The notes beneath the pieces were generated by a model. That model worked only from the letters and a program-made list of their open reading frames with translations, was not told the origin of the DNA and did no database searches. From the NCBI RefSeq assembly GCF_000255655.1, contig NZ_JH636435.1:746209-810208 (forward strand): a stretch of DNA of 64,000 nt. Reading direction: 5' to 3'. The stretch is from Schlesneria paludicola DSM 18645 (GTDB lineage: Bacteria; Planctomycetota; Planctomycetia; Planctomycetales; Planctomycetaceae). The number at the start of each line of letters is the position of its first letter. Positions within the stretch are counted from its first letter, which is position 1. Positions 8,928 to 18,094 of the stretch are shown here, piece by piece. Made by a program: the position numbers and the translations under genes.

Positions 8928-11900
8928 TTATGGTGTCGGAACCACTTTGAGCTTCACCGGCATTTCCGGGACAAGTAAGCTGCCAGCGTCCGTCACTCGC
9001 AGCTTGACATCATTCAGCGGCGTGTCGGCAGCCGCCTTGGGAGCCCGAACGATGATCTGGAAACGATCCTGATCCGCCGCGACTTGGACAGGCTGGGCGG
9101 TGTATCCAGCAGGAAGCCCGGTCAACGTCAGGTCAACGACTTTTCCAAACCCGGCCGTCCGTTGAAGCTGCCCCAGGACTGGATGATCAACATCCCCCTT
9201 CAATGACAGCGATTCCTCGTCAATCTTGGGTGCGACCGCCGATTGAATACTCAGATGAAGCGGCGAAGTGTACGTCGTTGCCACGACTCGATCAGAGTAT
9301 GCGTGCGCCATGACATCGGCCCGAATAACCAGATCAATCGCAGGCTCAACCGTCTCAAGCGGGACCGACAAATTCAGATCCGCCTGATCGGGATCGTCGG
9401 CAAGGATCCATTTTGGTGATAACGAGACGAAAGGAAAATTTCCGGCCGCCGGGTTATTGGGATCGCGTCTTCGAACCGGTTCTGTCGATTCGAGCGACAT
9501 TCTCACCGCGGCATCCGCAGGAAACTGGCCCGCCAAACGCTTAATGACAACCTGGAGGTCAGGAATCGCCCCACGGAAGAGGACGCTCGGCTGTCGCTTC
9601 AATTCAATTCCCACTCCAATTGATGCCGTCATCCCCATGCCCACGACGTCTTTGAACGCGAGCGATCCGATTCCTGACGGAATCCGCGCGGTCTGGTGAA
9701 TTGCAGGCTCCAATCCAACCGATTCCCCTACCAGCCTCAGTAACGGCGCATGCATGGCGGCCGCGCTTCCATGTCGAACAAATGTCAGAAACATTCGGCC
9801 GCTGACTCCGGCAGGGATGTCGTGCGGCATCACTGAAATTGAGGGATCACCAACAACACTCAGATGAATCGGACCGTCATAGCCCGTGCGAGTCACCTGC
9901 AGATCGACGAGAGCGTTCCCCTCTTCTGGCAGACTGATGTTGGAACGATTCAGCGACAAGCTGAACTGCGGACGATTGGCTGGTTCAACGACCAATCGAT
10001 AACTCGATCGAGGATCCCCACGGCCGAACAAATCGCGTACTTGAACGACGATTCTTGAGACATCGCCGGGAACCGCGAACTCAAGGGACAGGTCGCCTGT
10101 CGAAGGCTGATCACTGGAGAGAGCGAGCACGTTTCCCTGAGACTCACCTTCGATTCGTACTTCACCTTCAAGTGGTGAACCGATCGTATCTGTCTGCAAG
10201 GTCAGCTTCAGCTTTTGTCCCGGTGTGACGCTCAACAAATAACGGTCTTTTTCCCCCTTCTTTGAGATTCGACCATTGAGGGCGACGGTGACAGGTGGGC
10301 TGTTCAAAAATGTCGCGTCAACCGACTGTAAGGGTGCACCAGGACTTGTCGCCGTTTCAACAACTTCGATTCCACGACTCAATCGCACTGCTGGCAGACT
10401 GCCTGTAAAGCCGGCATCCAAACCCAAGGCCAATATTCCCGTCGAGCTCGCCATCGGCACTTGGAACTGACCAGGAAATTTCATCCCCTGGGAAAAACCG
10501 ATTCCAACCGGTTCGACTTCGACGGAGCCTGGGGCAGCAGCGGCGGGAATGACACTATCAACCAGCTTTAAATCTCCAATCTTTATTCGAAACGCGTTTG
10601 CACCTGGGGCGTTGAAAACAAGATCATGCAGCTCAGCGACATAGGCGCCGTCTGCGGGCAACGTCAGCTCCGCCCGCGCGTCCCCAAGGAGCGAGTTTTG
10701 TCCCCAGCCGATCGCCAGTGGACTGCCAGAGTGCGACTTGATTTCGATTACCGGATTCGCCGCTCCTCCGAGTCGCTTAAGTTCCACGTCGGCGACAATC
10801 CGCTGCCCCTTCGTTCCAGCGAAATGAACCAACTGTTGCTGTCCTCCGGTCAGGCTGCCACTAAAGGCGGCTGGCAGAGTCGCAGGTTTGCTGGGCGAAC
10901 TCTCCATCGGAGCCTGCGGCAAGCGATCGATGGCCAGCGTCGTCGCCTTGCTGATCCCAACAGACGATTTGATCCACAAGGGATAAAGGCCCGGCACGCT
11001 TTCGGCCGGAACAGTGACATTCAGTAATAGCCGATTCGAAGTCGATCCGTCGGCAATTGCAAATTGCACCTCGGAAAGCGGAAAAATGGGAATCGAATCA
11101 GGCCCGAGATCACTACCGGTGACGACCAACTGCGTCGTCTGTCCCGTCTGCAACCCTTGTTGTGAAAGACTACCGATCACGGGAATACGAGGCGGAGCAT
11201 CCTTATCGGCGGCGATCAATTCATGAACGTTCGCCCCCGCGACTTCCAAGAACAAACGTTTGACTTCCTCGGCGGACAACGCCCGCGGAAAGACACGGAA
11301 ATCGGCAACGATACAATTGTTGTATTCGATCGCGTTCTCGGTTCGCCCCACCGTCAACGGCAGCTTATTCATCAGGCCAGCGAGTTGAACATCCAGCGCC
11401 CAAGCCTCGGTCCCTGACACAAAACCGCGTCCTACCGATTTGGGAATCAATGGCTCGCCGTTGACGAAGTATTGCATCCGCACGTCGTCGACATCCGTAT
11501 CAGCGTCCTGCCCTGGTGCATCCCCCGCAGCGAACGTCGCCGTGAGAAATGTCAACTTTCGATAGGGCATGCCCGCTTTTGACGAATAGTTGGCGATACG
11601 ATAATCAACGCCATCGTGGATGTAGACTTGGCATAAATCGTTCTGCATCTGGAAGTTGACGCCGTAATTCGCCGAGAATTTTCCCTCCGAGTTGCCTCGC
11701 TTGGCGAACAGGCTGTGATGTGCGGTGTCGGCAGGGTCTGTCAAACCAACATAAAATAGGCTGACCGTGATCCCTTGAGGATTCCCCACATCGGGACTGT
11801 CGGCAATTTCCAACGACTGTTGCTTGCTGGCATCGAGTCGAATCGCCTTCTTTCCACTCTGATTCCAGAATGGGCTGGCAATGTGCGCTGGATAATTCAC

Positions 11901-12086
11901 CAGATTTCCGAGGTCTGCTGCTTGTCCAGCGATCGCGGAATCTTTGGCGGGCCCGTCCGTCTCGTCAAAGGTAAAGTGCACAACCGCTTGGGGCGCCACA
12001 GCCGCAGGCTTGTCTTGGGCGCTCATTGTCTCTGCAAACAATATGCAGAGAGCGAGAAGAGATGGCATACGAGCGGATTTGAGCAT
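8928..12086 (-). CDS. Giant secreted LamG-domain protein with pre-peptidase-type repeats
   Basis: A 1,052-residue exported protein. The signal peptide covers about residues 1-23 (LLALCILFAETMSAQ). Residues about 35-285 are a LamG/concanavalin-like lectin fold (VHFTFDETDGPAKDS at the start, NCIVADFRVFPRALSAEEV at the end). Next comes an IPT/TIG-like segment near 300-385, then bacterial pre-peptidase-type beta domains from about 400 to 720, and further immunoglobulin-like beta-sandwich repeats to the C-terminus. No catalytic motif is seen. Such planctomycete proteins are thought to sit at the cell surface or bind polysaccharide, which is inference here. ATG at 12086 has a weak ribosome-binding site. 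Confidence 0.75.
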   Translation of the reverse strand: MLKSARMPSLLALCILFAETMSAQDKPAAVAPQAVVHFTFDETDGPAKDSAIAGQAADLGNLVNYPAHIASPFWNQSGKKAIRLDASKQQSLEIADSPDVGNPQGITVSLFYVGLTDPADTAHHSLFAKRGNSEGKFSANYGVNFQMQNDLCQVYIHDGVDYRIANYSSKAGMPYRKLTFLTATFAAGDAPGQDADTDVDDVRMQYFVNGEPLIPKSVGRGFVSGTEAWALDVQLAGLMNKLPLTVGRTENAIEYNNCIVADFRVFPRALSAEEVKRLFLEVAGANVHELIAADKDAPPRIPVIGSLSQQGLQTGQTTQLVVTGSDLGPDSIPIFPLSEVQFAIADGSTSNRLLLNVTVPAESVPGLYPLWIKSSVGISKATTLAIDRLPQAPMESSPSKPATLPAAFSGSLTGGQQQLVHFAGTKGQRIVADVELKRLGGAANPVIEIKSHSGSPLAIGWGQNSLLGDARAELTLPADGAYVAELHDLVFNAPGANAFRIKIGDLKLVDSVIPAAAAPGSVEVEPVGIGFSQGMKFPGQFQVPMASSTGILALGLDAGFTGSLPAVRLSRGIEVVETATSPGAPLQSVDATFLNSPPVTVALNGRISKKGEKDRYLLSVTPGQKLKLTLQTDTIGSPLEGEVRIEGESQGNVLALSSDQPSTGDLSLEFAVPGDVSRIVVQVRDLFGRGDPRSSYRLVVEPANRPQFSLSLNRSNISLPEEGNALVDLQVTRTGYDGPIHLSVVGDPSISVMPHDIPAGVSGRMFLTFVRHGSAAAMHAPLLRLVGESVGLEPAIHQTARIPSGIGSLAFKDVVGMGMTASIGVGIELKRQPSVLFRGAIPDLQVVIKRLAGQFPADAAVRMSLESTEPVRRRDPNNPAAGNFPFVSLSPKWILADDPDQADLNLSVPLETVEPAIDLVIRADVMAHAYSDRVVATTYTSPLHLSIQSAVAPKIDEESLSLKGDVDHPVLGQLQRTAGFGKVVDLTLTGLPAGYTAQPVQVAADQDRFQIIVRAPKAAADTPLNDVKLRVTDAGSLLVPEMPVKLKVVPTP

Positions 12087-12503
12087 CGACAGCGAATCCT
12101 CGGCGGAACTGTGACGGTGAGCAGTCGTGTTGGAGATCTCGAATTCTAAAGCGACGGGAGACGGATTTGAAGTTGTTTATGGAATTCGTCTCACCATTGT
12201 CTGCAATCAGTTTCCACTTGAAACACGCGACAGCACGTCGCGGCACCTTGGCCTTTCGCTGAAAAGGAATGGAGACAGAGTCTCAATCGAGATGGTGATC
12301 CGTTCTGAAAATGAGAATTCAAGAATCGTCGTTAATTCCCTGCACTCGCAACGGTTATTGCTGCTGAGACGACGTGCGCTCACGCTGCAGGGATTCCAAA
12401 ACGGGCCAGCAGCGGCGTTTTGATCAAGAACACCGCGCTGGATGCGCGTCTGGGAAACGGAAGAAACGCATTTTCAAGCCGTTCCCCGCGAAGGAAAACG
12501 ACA
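12087..12503. other. Divergent intergenic region upstream of sigma factor
   Basis: No gene is supported. An open frame at 12127-12423 lacks a ribosome-binding site and protein-like composition. The region must hold the promoters of the LamG gene (minus) and the sigma factor gene (plus). Confidence 0.5.
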
Positions 12504-13484
12504 ATGAGTGAACAGATTTGCTCCCGCCCCGCACGGAAACCGGATCACCAGAACTCCACATCGCCCCCGCGTCGATCGAGAAGTCGACAACCGATTCGCG
12601 GATCGGCCAAGTTAATCGAGACGACACGGCATTTGATGGAACGAACGATCGAGTTCATTCCACATCCCAATTTTGACAGATCGGATTGTGCCGAATATGT
12701 GGAATCACTTCTTAACGAAACCTCTGATGCCCCTCACGATGACGCGCCGGCCACAGCGGGAATCGCATTCGTCACGGGCCTGGTGAGCGCTGCGCGCTTA
12801 ACCGTCCAAGAGGAGCGGTACTGGTTCACGAAGATGAATTTTCTAAAATTTCGCGCCGAACAACATCGACGATTGCTCGATCTGCGCCACCCCGATCAGC
12901 AACGGGTCGACGGGATTCAAGCGGATTTGTGGGAATCACAGCAGATTCGAAATCGGATCGTTCAGGCCAATCTGCGTTTGATCGTCGCGCTGGCCAAGAA
13001 GCTGTCACATTCGCTGGAAACGATGTCTGAACTGATCAGCGAGGGAACAACACCATTGATTCGAGCGGTCGAGCTTTTCGATGTCCATTTGGGGAACCGG
13101 TTCAGCACTTACGCAACCTGGGCTGCTCGAAATCAGATGCTGCGGTGGTTGAAACGCAATCGTTCGGCGCTTGAGGGAGCATCAAGGAAAGAGTCTCCTT
13201 CATTGGAGAGTCTTCCCGATAAGCGTCCGATCGCAGACGCTGCAGAATCGGAACGGCCAACGAGCGCCGAAACAGTCAATCGCCTGATGTCGACGCTCTC
13301 CGAGCGCGAGCGGACGATTGTGGCAGCACGTTTTGGTCTGGATGGCCAGCCCCATAGCCAAAGCCTCGCCGAAATCGCCAAGCAAATGGACTTGAGTAAG
13401 GAACGCGTTCGCCAGATTGCACTCGCGTCGTTGGAAAAACTACGAGAGTACGCGGTCAATCAGGAAGGGGATATCGTGATCTGA
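12504..13484 (+). CDS. Divergent sigma-70 family RNA polymerase sigma factor
   Basis: A 326-residue sigma factor. ATG at 12504 follows AAGGAA by eight bases; the longer in-frame start at 12420 is not supported. The N-terminal ~40 residues are basic and probably disordered. A region-1.2/2-like block contains YWFTKMNFLKFRA, then region 2 at about residues 160-220 (NLRLIVALAKKL, RAVELFDVHLGNRFSTYATW). Region 4 is near the C-terminus: LSERERTIVAARFGL and the helix-turn-helix SLAEIAKQMDLSKERVRQI. Compared with RpoD, the -10 recognition helix is changed (AARNQMLRWLKRNRS rather than the usual WWIRQAI pattern) and region 3 is reduced to a short Ser/Glu-rich linker. It is an alternative sigma factor with unknown targets. 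It converges on csrA. Confidence 0.85.
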   Translation: MSEQICSRPARKPDHQNSTSPPRRSRSRQPIRGSAKLIETTRHLMERTIEFIPHPNFDRSDCAEYVESLLNETSDAPHDDAPATAGIAFVTGLVSAARLTVQEERYWFTKMNFLKFRAEQHRRLLDLRHPDQQRVDGIQADLWESQQIRNRIVQANLRLIVALAKKLSHSLETMSELISEGTTPLIRAVELFDVHLGNRFSTYATWAARNQMLRWLKRNRSALEGASRKESPSLESLPDKRPIADAAESERPTSAETVNRLMSTLSERERTIVAARFGLDGQPHSQSLAEIAKQMDLSKERVRQIALASLEKLREYAVNQEGDIVI

Positions 13485-13525
13485 GATGCTGACCTTAGAC
13501 CACGTTCGGGCACAAATTCAGAACC

Positions 13526-13837
13526 TCAATGGGCTCCGACGCACATCATGACATCCTCAACTTCCAGCACGTATTGGTGTCCGTACTCGACTTCACTTTC
13601 GTCCTCCTGGATTGAGTCCGCAGGCTCACACCGTTCTGCCGAATCCGTCGCTCGCTCACCGACCCCCACCGGCGCGGGAGCCTGTTCGAACTCTGTCAGT
13701 TCAGCACGCAGGATCCGCACGTGCGCCGGGGCTTCAATTCCCAGTTTGACTTTTCCCTGATGGATTTGCGTCACCTTGATCACGATATCATTGCCAATTC
13801 GGATCGACTCTTCTCGCTTACGTGTCAGTACCAGCAT
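13526..13837 (-). CDS. csrA: Carbon storage regulator CsrA with C-terminal extension
   Basis: A 103-residue RNA-binding regulator. Residues 1-50 match the CsrA/RsmA core (MLVLTRKREESIRIGNDI, then GKVKLGIEAP and the RNA-contacting VRILRAEL). CsrA binds GGA motifs in leaders of mRNAs to control translation and stability. The usual length is 60-70 residues. This copy carries about 45 extra residues rich in Glu, Asp and Ser (for example SIQEDESEVEYGHQY), ending in a hydrophobic Cys-containing tail. ATG at 13837 is preceded by AAGGAT six bases upstream. In many bacteria CsrA also controls flagellar genes; no flagellar gene is nearby. Confidence 0.92.
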   Translation of the reverse strand: MLVLTRKREESIRIGNDIVIKVTQIHQGKVKLGIEAPAHVRILRAELTEFEQAPAPVGVGERATDSAERCEPADSIQEDESEVEYGHQYVLEVEDVMMCVGAH

Positions 13838-14487
13838 GATTCACAATCCTTTTTTGTTGGTCGAATCTTTTCGCCGATTCGGTGCGACCATCGCCTCAGC
13901 CGATCAACATTGATCGTGCTGCCGACGAAACGACTATGAAGCAACCGCGATGCCAGACCGTGATTCCGGAGATAAATTTCCGCGTTTCACGGGACAACCT
14001 CTTGTTTCACAGGGTTTTCAAACAGCACAGTGAGCGATCTGAAGCAATGCCCTGGCAAGACTGTCAACATCAGCCTTGGAGAAATTACAACGTTGTGCGA
14101 AACGGCACGGGGAAAATCTTCACCTGTGCTACCGTCCGTAAGAGCAAACCGTCGACGGACCGGTTGCACAAACCGGCAAGGGCGACCGAATTCATCAAGG
14201 CTTTTGCCACAGACGTCGTAACGATTCCACGCCGCGATCGCCTCCATGAAAACTCGGTACAATCTGCGACGCGGCTGCCAGAACTTCCCGCGATTCACGA
14301 CCTGCGTTCTTCCACGGTCGACGGTGAACCTCCAAGAGTCCACTCTCGGAACAGCCTGGTCGCCGCGATTTTGCCACAAGATTTTCGCGTTGGCCGTGCG
14401 AGACATCCAGTTGCAGCGTAAAATATCGGTCGATGTGATTCGCCGAATGTCCTCGAAAGAATTGACTCTTTCCGATGGAGGTTGCAG
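13838..14487. other. Gene-free region between csrA and acyl-CoA synthetase
   Basis: About 650 bases separate two divergent genes. Two long open frames overlap it (13882-14421 plus, 13987-14685 minus), but both have arginine-rich, low-complexity translations and no ribosome-binding site; the minus one runs into the synthetase gene. I see no RNA gene. It could hide an untranslated leader or an undetected small RNA. Confidence 0.45.
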
Positions 14488-16170
14488 ATGGATCCATGTT
14501 CGATGCCCTGGGTCGATGGACTGACGATTGGCCGGGTCCTGCGGAAAACGGCCGAACGATTTCCCGATCAAACGGCGATTGTGTTTCCACGTCGCCAATA
14601 TGACATCACTTGGGAAATCTTCGATCATGCCGTTGATCGTGTGGCCAAATCGCTGCTGGCGATCGGATTTCAGCACGGAGATCATTTCGGTGTCTGGGCG
14701 GCCAACTGCCCCGAATGGCTGTTGCTGCAGTTTGCGACGGCTCGGATCGGTGTGGTTCTCGTCAATATTAACCCAGGCTATCAGCCCACGGAATTGCGCT
14801 ATGCAATCGGTCAGTCACAGATTCGCGGTCTGGCACTACTTGATCATTTCAAGGCAACAGATTGCCTGCAGATGCTCGAACAGGCGATCCCTTCGCTGCC
14901 CACGTGTCAGCCGGGCCAGCGCGCCCATGACGAGTTCCCCCAGTTACAGTGGCTGATCTCACTGACCGACAAAACCACCAACGGTGTCCTGTCATGGACC
15001 GAGTTCATGCAGTACGGCAATTCCATTAGCAATCAGCAACTTCACCAGCGAGAGCACGGTCTCGACCCGCACGATCCAATCAATATCCAATACACCTCGG
15101 GCACAACCGCGCTTCCCAAGGGCGCCACACTGTCGCATCGAAATATCTTGCTAAATGCGTTCTACGCGGGTGCCAATCAGGGTCTGACAGACACCGATTG
15201 CCTGTGTGTTCCAGTTCCCCTGTACCACTGTTTCGGCTGCGTGCTTGCCTCATTGTGTGCGGCAGCCTACGGCTGCGCGATGATCTATCCGTCGGAAACG
15301 TTCGATGCGGGCGCGGTGCTTGACGCAATCGAGACCTATCAATGCACGGCGGTGTACGGCGTACCAACGATGTTCATCGCGTTGCTCGAACATCCAGACT
15401 ATCCCCAGCGCCGGCTGACATCGCTGCGAACGGGCATCATGGCCGGCAGCCCATGCCCGATCACACTGATGAAACGCGTGACTGGTGAAATGGGTGCGAA
15501 AGAAATGACGGTTGGCTATGGCGAAACAGAAGCCGCCCCGCTGCTGACGCAAACCGGAATTTACGATCCGTTGGAAATACGCGTCGGTACGGTCGGGCGT
15601 CCACTTCCCGGCGTGGAAGTCAAAATTGTGAACCCTGAAACGGGCGAGGACCTGGGCAATGAGCAACCAGGTGAGGTGTGCGGAAGGGGCCATGGCGTGA
15701 TGATTGGTTATTACCGCGATCCCGAACGGACAGCCGAAGCGATCGACGGCGATGGCTGGCTGCACACCGGCGATCTCGGGCTGCGCGAACCGAATGGCTG
15801 CTATCGAATTACCGGACGCCTGAAAGACATGATCATCCGTGGCGGTGAAAACATCTACCCGCGCGAAATTGAAGAGTATCTGTATCGACATCCCGCGGTC
15901 GAGGAAGTTCAAATCGTGGGAGTGCCCGACCTGAAATATGGCGAGGCGGTCCTCGCCTGGATCAAGTTGCGAGCAGGACACACCGTAACCGCAAAAGAGA
16001 TTCAAACCTACTGCCGCTCGGGGCTCGCGCACTTCAAGACCCCAAGCCATGTCAGTTTTGTCACCAGCTTTCCCACCACGGTCACCGGGAAAATCCAAAA
16101 ATTCAAGATCCGCGAAATCGCGATCAATGAACTTGGACTATCGGAAGTGGCCAAAATCGAAACGGCATAG
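14488..16170 (+). CDS. AMP-binding acyl-CoA synthetase
   Basis: A 560-residue member of the ANL superfamily that activates a carboxylic acid to its CoA thioester through an acyl-adenylate. ATG at 14488 follows GGAGG by six bases. The P-loop-like motif YTSGTTALPKG is at about residues 193-203 (the usual TG is TA here). The A8 hinge and CoA-binding parts follow (GRLKDMIIRGGENIYPREIEE), and the catalytic lysine lies in TGKIQKFKIRE near the C-terminus. It resembles FadD/AMP-dependent synthetases for medium- to long-chain or branched acids. It converges on a five-gene acyl-CoA operon and may supply its substrate. The TAG stop codon is the first three bases of a palindromic repeat element. Confidence 0.88.
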   Translation: MDPCSMPWVDGLTIGRVLRKTAERFPDQTAIVFPRRQYDITWEIFDHAVDRVAKSLLAIGFQHGDHFGVWAANCPEWLLLQFATARIGVVLVNINPGYQPTELRYAIGQSQIRGLALLDHFKATDCLQMLEQAIPSLPTCQPGQRAHDEFPQLQWLISLTDKTTNGVLSWTEFMQYGNSISNQQLHQREHGLDPHDPINIQYTSGTTALPKGATLSHRNILLNAFYAGANQGLTDTDCLCVPVPLYHCFGCVLASLCAAAYGCAMIYPSETFDAGAVLDAIETYQCTAVYGVPTMFIALLEHPDYPQRRLTSLRTGIMAGSPCPITLMKRVTGEMGAKEMTVGYGETEAAPLLTQTGIYDPLEIRVGTVGRPLPGVEVKIVNPETGEDLGNEQPGEVCGRGHGVMIGYYRDPERTAEAIDGDGWLHTGDLGLREPNGCYRITGRLKDMIIRGGENIYPREIEEYLYRHPAVEEVQIVGVPDLKYGEAVLAWIKLRAGHTVTAKEIQTYCRSGLAHFKTPSHVSFVTSFPTTVTGKIQKFKIREIAINELGLSEVAKIETA

Positions 16171-16270
16171 CAGCCTGTTGAAGCAAGGGGGACTGGCACC
16201 TTGGCGTTGACGATGTGATGGCGCTCTTAAACTGGCAGGAGCCAGTCCCCGATACTTCAACAGACTGCTA
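16168..16270. repeat. Palindromic TA...TA element, copy A
   Basis: A 103-bp element with near-perfect terminal inverted repeats, starting TAGCAGCCTGTTGAAG and ending CTTCAACAGACTGCTA, with inner arms GGGGGACTGGC and GCCAGTCCCC. Its reverse complement aligns along its full length with the element at 55298-55401, with about 83% identity counted by eye. Its first bases, TAG, are the stop codon of the acyl-CoA synthetase. TA at both ends and the lack of any coding capacity fit a miniature inverted-repeat element with a TA target duplication, or a REP-like hairpin. It lies between two convergent genes, so it could also end transcription. Confidence 0.85.
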
Positions 16271-16295
16271 ACGCGGCATTCACGGCACGACGTGA

Positions 16296-18080
16296 TCAAC
16301 TCGATTTTCGTTCCGTCAAGACGGCCTTCGCCGCATTCCGAATCAGATCGTCGTGCGAGTGCCCCACCAGCGACAGTTGCCGACTGGCATTGGCGGCAGA
16401 TTCGTCCAGAAACAATTTTGATAACGCTTCATAAGTCGGATCATCGGGAATATTCCCGGCGAGTTCCGCATCGCGGCGGCTGAGCACGCACAGCGACGCG
16501 AGAATCTCCATGGCCGCCCACGCAATCCGTTCCTGTTCCAATTGACGATCGAGCACGTTCTCGCGATGCCGCATGAGCGTCTGTTGAGTCACAATTCCCA
16601 ATCGCCCCACCAGCTGACCAATTCGCAATGCCGCCGCTTGCAAGCTGGGCGCGCGGACCGGCACTTCGGGTGTCGACCACCGTAAGTGCAAGAACTTGCG
16701 TGCGAAATTGACAATCGCTGAAGGAGCCTGTGAAGGTGACTTCATTGCATCCCAGGTTCCTTTCAGCGCCATCCCCGGTTCACGCATGCCCGCCAACGCA
16801 AGAAATGAGAGCAAGACCTCATTCGCGCCTTCACCGATTTGATTAATCCGTGCGTCGCGAAGCATTCGCTCGAGCGGCTTGTCGGTGAAATAGGCCGCTC
16901 CGCCATGAATCTGGAAGGCATCATTCACGATCGTCCACACTCGCTCGGTGCTGTAGACCTTCAACATCGCCGTTTCCAGCATATAATCTTCCAGACCGCG
17001 ATCGATCAGCCCCGCCGTTACCGTGGTCATCGCGTCAATGCCATACGTCCATGCCGCCATCCGCGCGAGTTTCTGCTGAACCAATTCGAAATCGGCAAGA
17101 CGTCGGTCAAACTGTCGGCGGTTCCGCGCATGGTCGATCGCCAGACGCACACACGTTTTCGCCGCTCCAGTACAACACGCACCAAACGTCGTGCGACCGA
17201 AATCCAAAACCGTTAGCGCCACTTTCAGCCCTTTGCCCGCCGGTCCCAAGACATTCTCGCGCGGGACGATCATATTTTCGAAAGCCAGCCGCCCGGTCGC
17301 CGTCCCTCGAATTCCCAACTTAGACATCCGCGGTTCAATAATTCGAAATCCCGGCATGTCTGGTGAGACGAGAAATGCGGTCACGGCGGTTCCCGTCCCA
17401 CTGGGATGAGGAGTTCGTGCCATGACCGTCAGAACATCGGCGATCGCAGCATTGCTGATGTAACGCTTCTGACCATTGATGACGTAACCAGTTCCATCGA
17501 CCGTCGGCGTCGCAGTGGTTTGGACGTTCGCCGCATCAGAGCCAGCTTCCACCTCCGTCAACGCGAACGCGGCCAGCTTGCGTCCCGCAATCAAGTCGGG
17601 CAGCCACTGCTTCTGCTGCTCGGGCGATCCAAATAAGAGCAGGGCTCGCATCCCGATCGAATGATGCGCGTTGACGAAAATCGAGGTTGAGCTGCATCGG
17701 CCGCCAATTTCTTCCAGAATTCGACAATAGGCCAGTTGCGTAAAACCCCGTCCGCCGAGCGATTCCGGAGCCGTCATCCCTAACACGCCCAGATGCGCCA
17801 ATCCGTCGATAACCTTGCGAGGAATGTCGGCATCACGATCGATCTGAGCGGGATCAAGTTCGGCATCACAGAACGCCCTGAGTTCGGTCAGCGCTGCCGA
17901 CGTCCGCCGCTGCTCGTCACTCGAGAGCTGCGGATACGGAAAAATCCAATCTGCGACAAACTCGCCTCGAAACAGCCCCTTCGCCACACCGGAACGTTGC
18001 GGAAGACTTGCAAGCAGTTCTTCCGCTTGCTTCATCTGCTGTTCGCGCAATGCCGTTGCTGAGGTTTCAGATGCAGTCAT
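16296..18080 (-). CDS. Long-form acyl-CoA dehydrogenase
   Basis: A 594-residue FAD flavoenzyme that makes an alpha,beta double bond in an acyl-CoA. ATG at 18080 follows GAGGAAA by six bases. The core (about residues 60-410) has the family blocks AFALTEVEAGSDAANV, KRYISNAAIADV, RGTATGRLAFENM and QIHGGAAYFTDKPLERMLRDAR. The expected catalytic glutamate is in QIGEGANEV. It has about 200 extra residues after the core, like VLCAD/ACAD9-type enzymes rather than the ~390-residue bacterial norm. It is the last gene of the five-gene operon, 14 bases after the enoyl-CoA hydratase gene. Confidence 0.9.
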   Translation of the reverse strand: MTASETSATALREQQMKQAEELLASLPQRSGVAKGLFRGEFVADWIFPYPQLSSDEQRRTSAALTELRAFCDAELDPAQIDRDADIPRKVIDGLAHLGVLGMTAPESLGGRGFTQLAYCRILEEIGGRCSSTSIFVNAHHSIGMRALLLFGSPEQQKQWLPDLIAGRKLAAFALTEVEAGSDAANVQTTATPTVDGTGYVINGQKRYISNAAIADVLTVMARTPHPSGTGTAVTAFLVSPDMPGFRIIEPRMSKLGIRGTATGRLAFENMIVPRENVLGPAGKGLKVALTVLDFGRTTFGACCTGAAKTCVRLAIDHARNRRQFDRRLADFELVQQKLARMAAWTYGIDAMTTVTAGLIDRGLEDYMLETAMLKVYSTERVWTIVNDAFQIHGGAAYFTDKPLERMLRDARINQIGEGANEVLLSFLALAGMREPGMALKGTWDAMKSPSQAPSAIVNFARKFLHLRWSTPEVPVRAPSLQAAALRIGQLVGRLGIVTQQTLMRHRENVLDRQLEQERIAWAAMEILASLCVLSRRDAELAGNIPDDPTYEALSKLFLDESAANASRQLSLVGHSHDDLIRNAAKAVLTERKSS

Positions 18081-18094
18081 TGGTTTTTTCCTCG

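Noticed and set aside
12127-12423. 98-codon plus-strand frame upstream of the sigma factor
   Set aside because: Weak start context, no motif, and composition unlike real proteins; treated as intergenic.
13987-14685. 232-codon minus-strand open frame
   Set aside because: It overlaps the start of the acyl-CoA synthetase and has no ribosome-binding site or recognisable motif.
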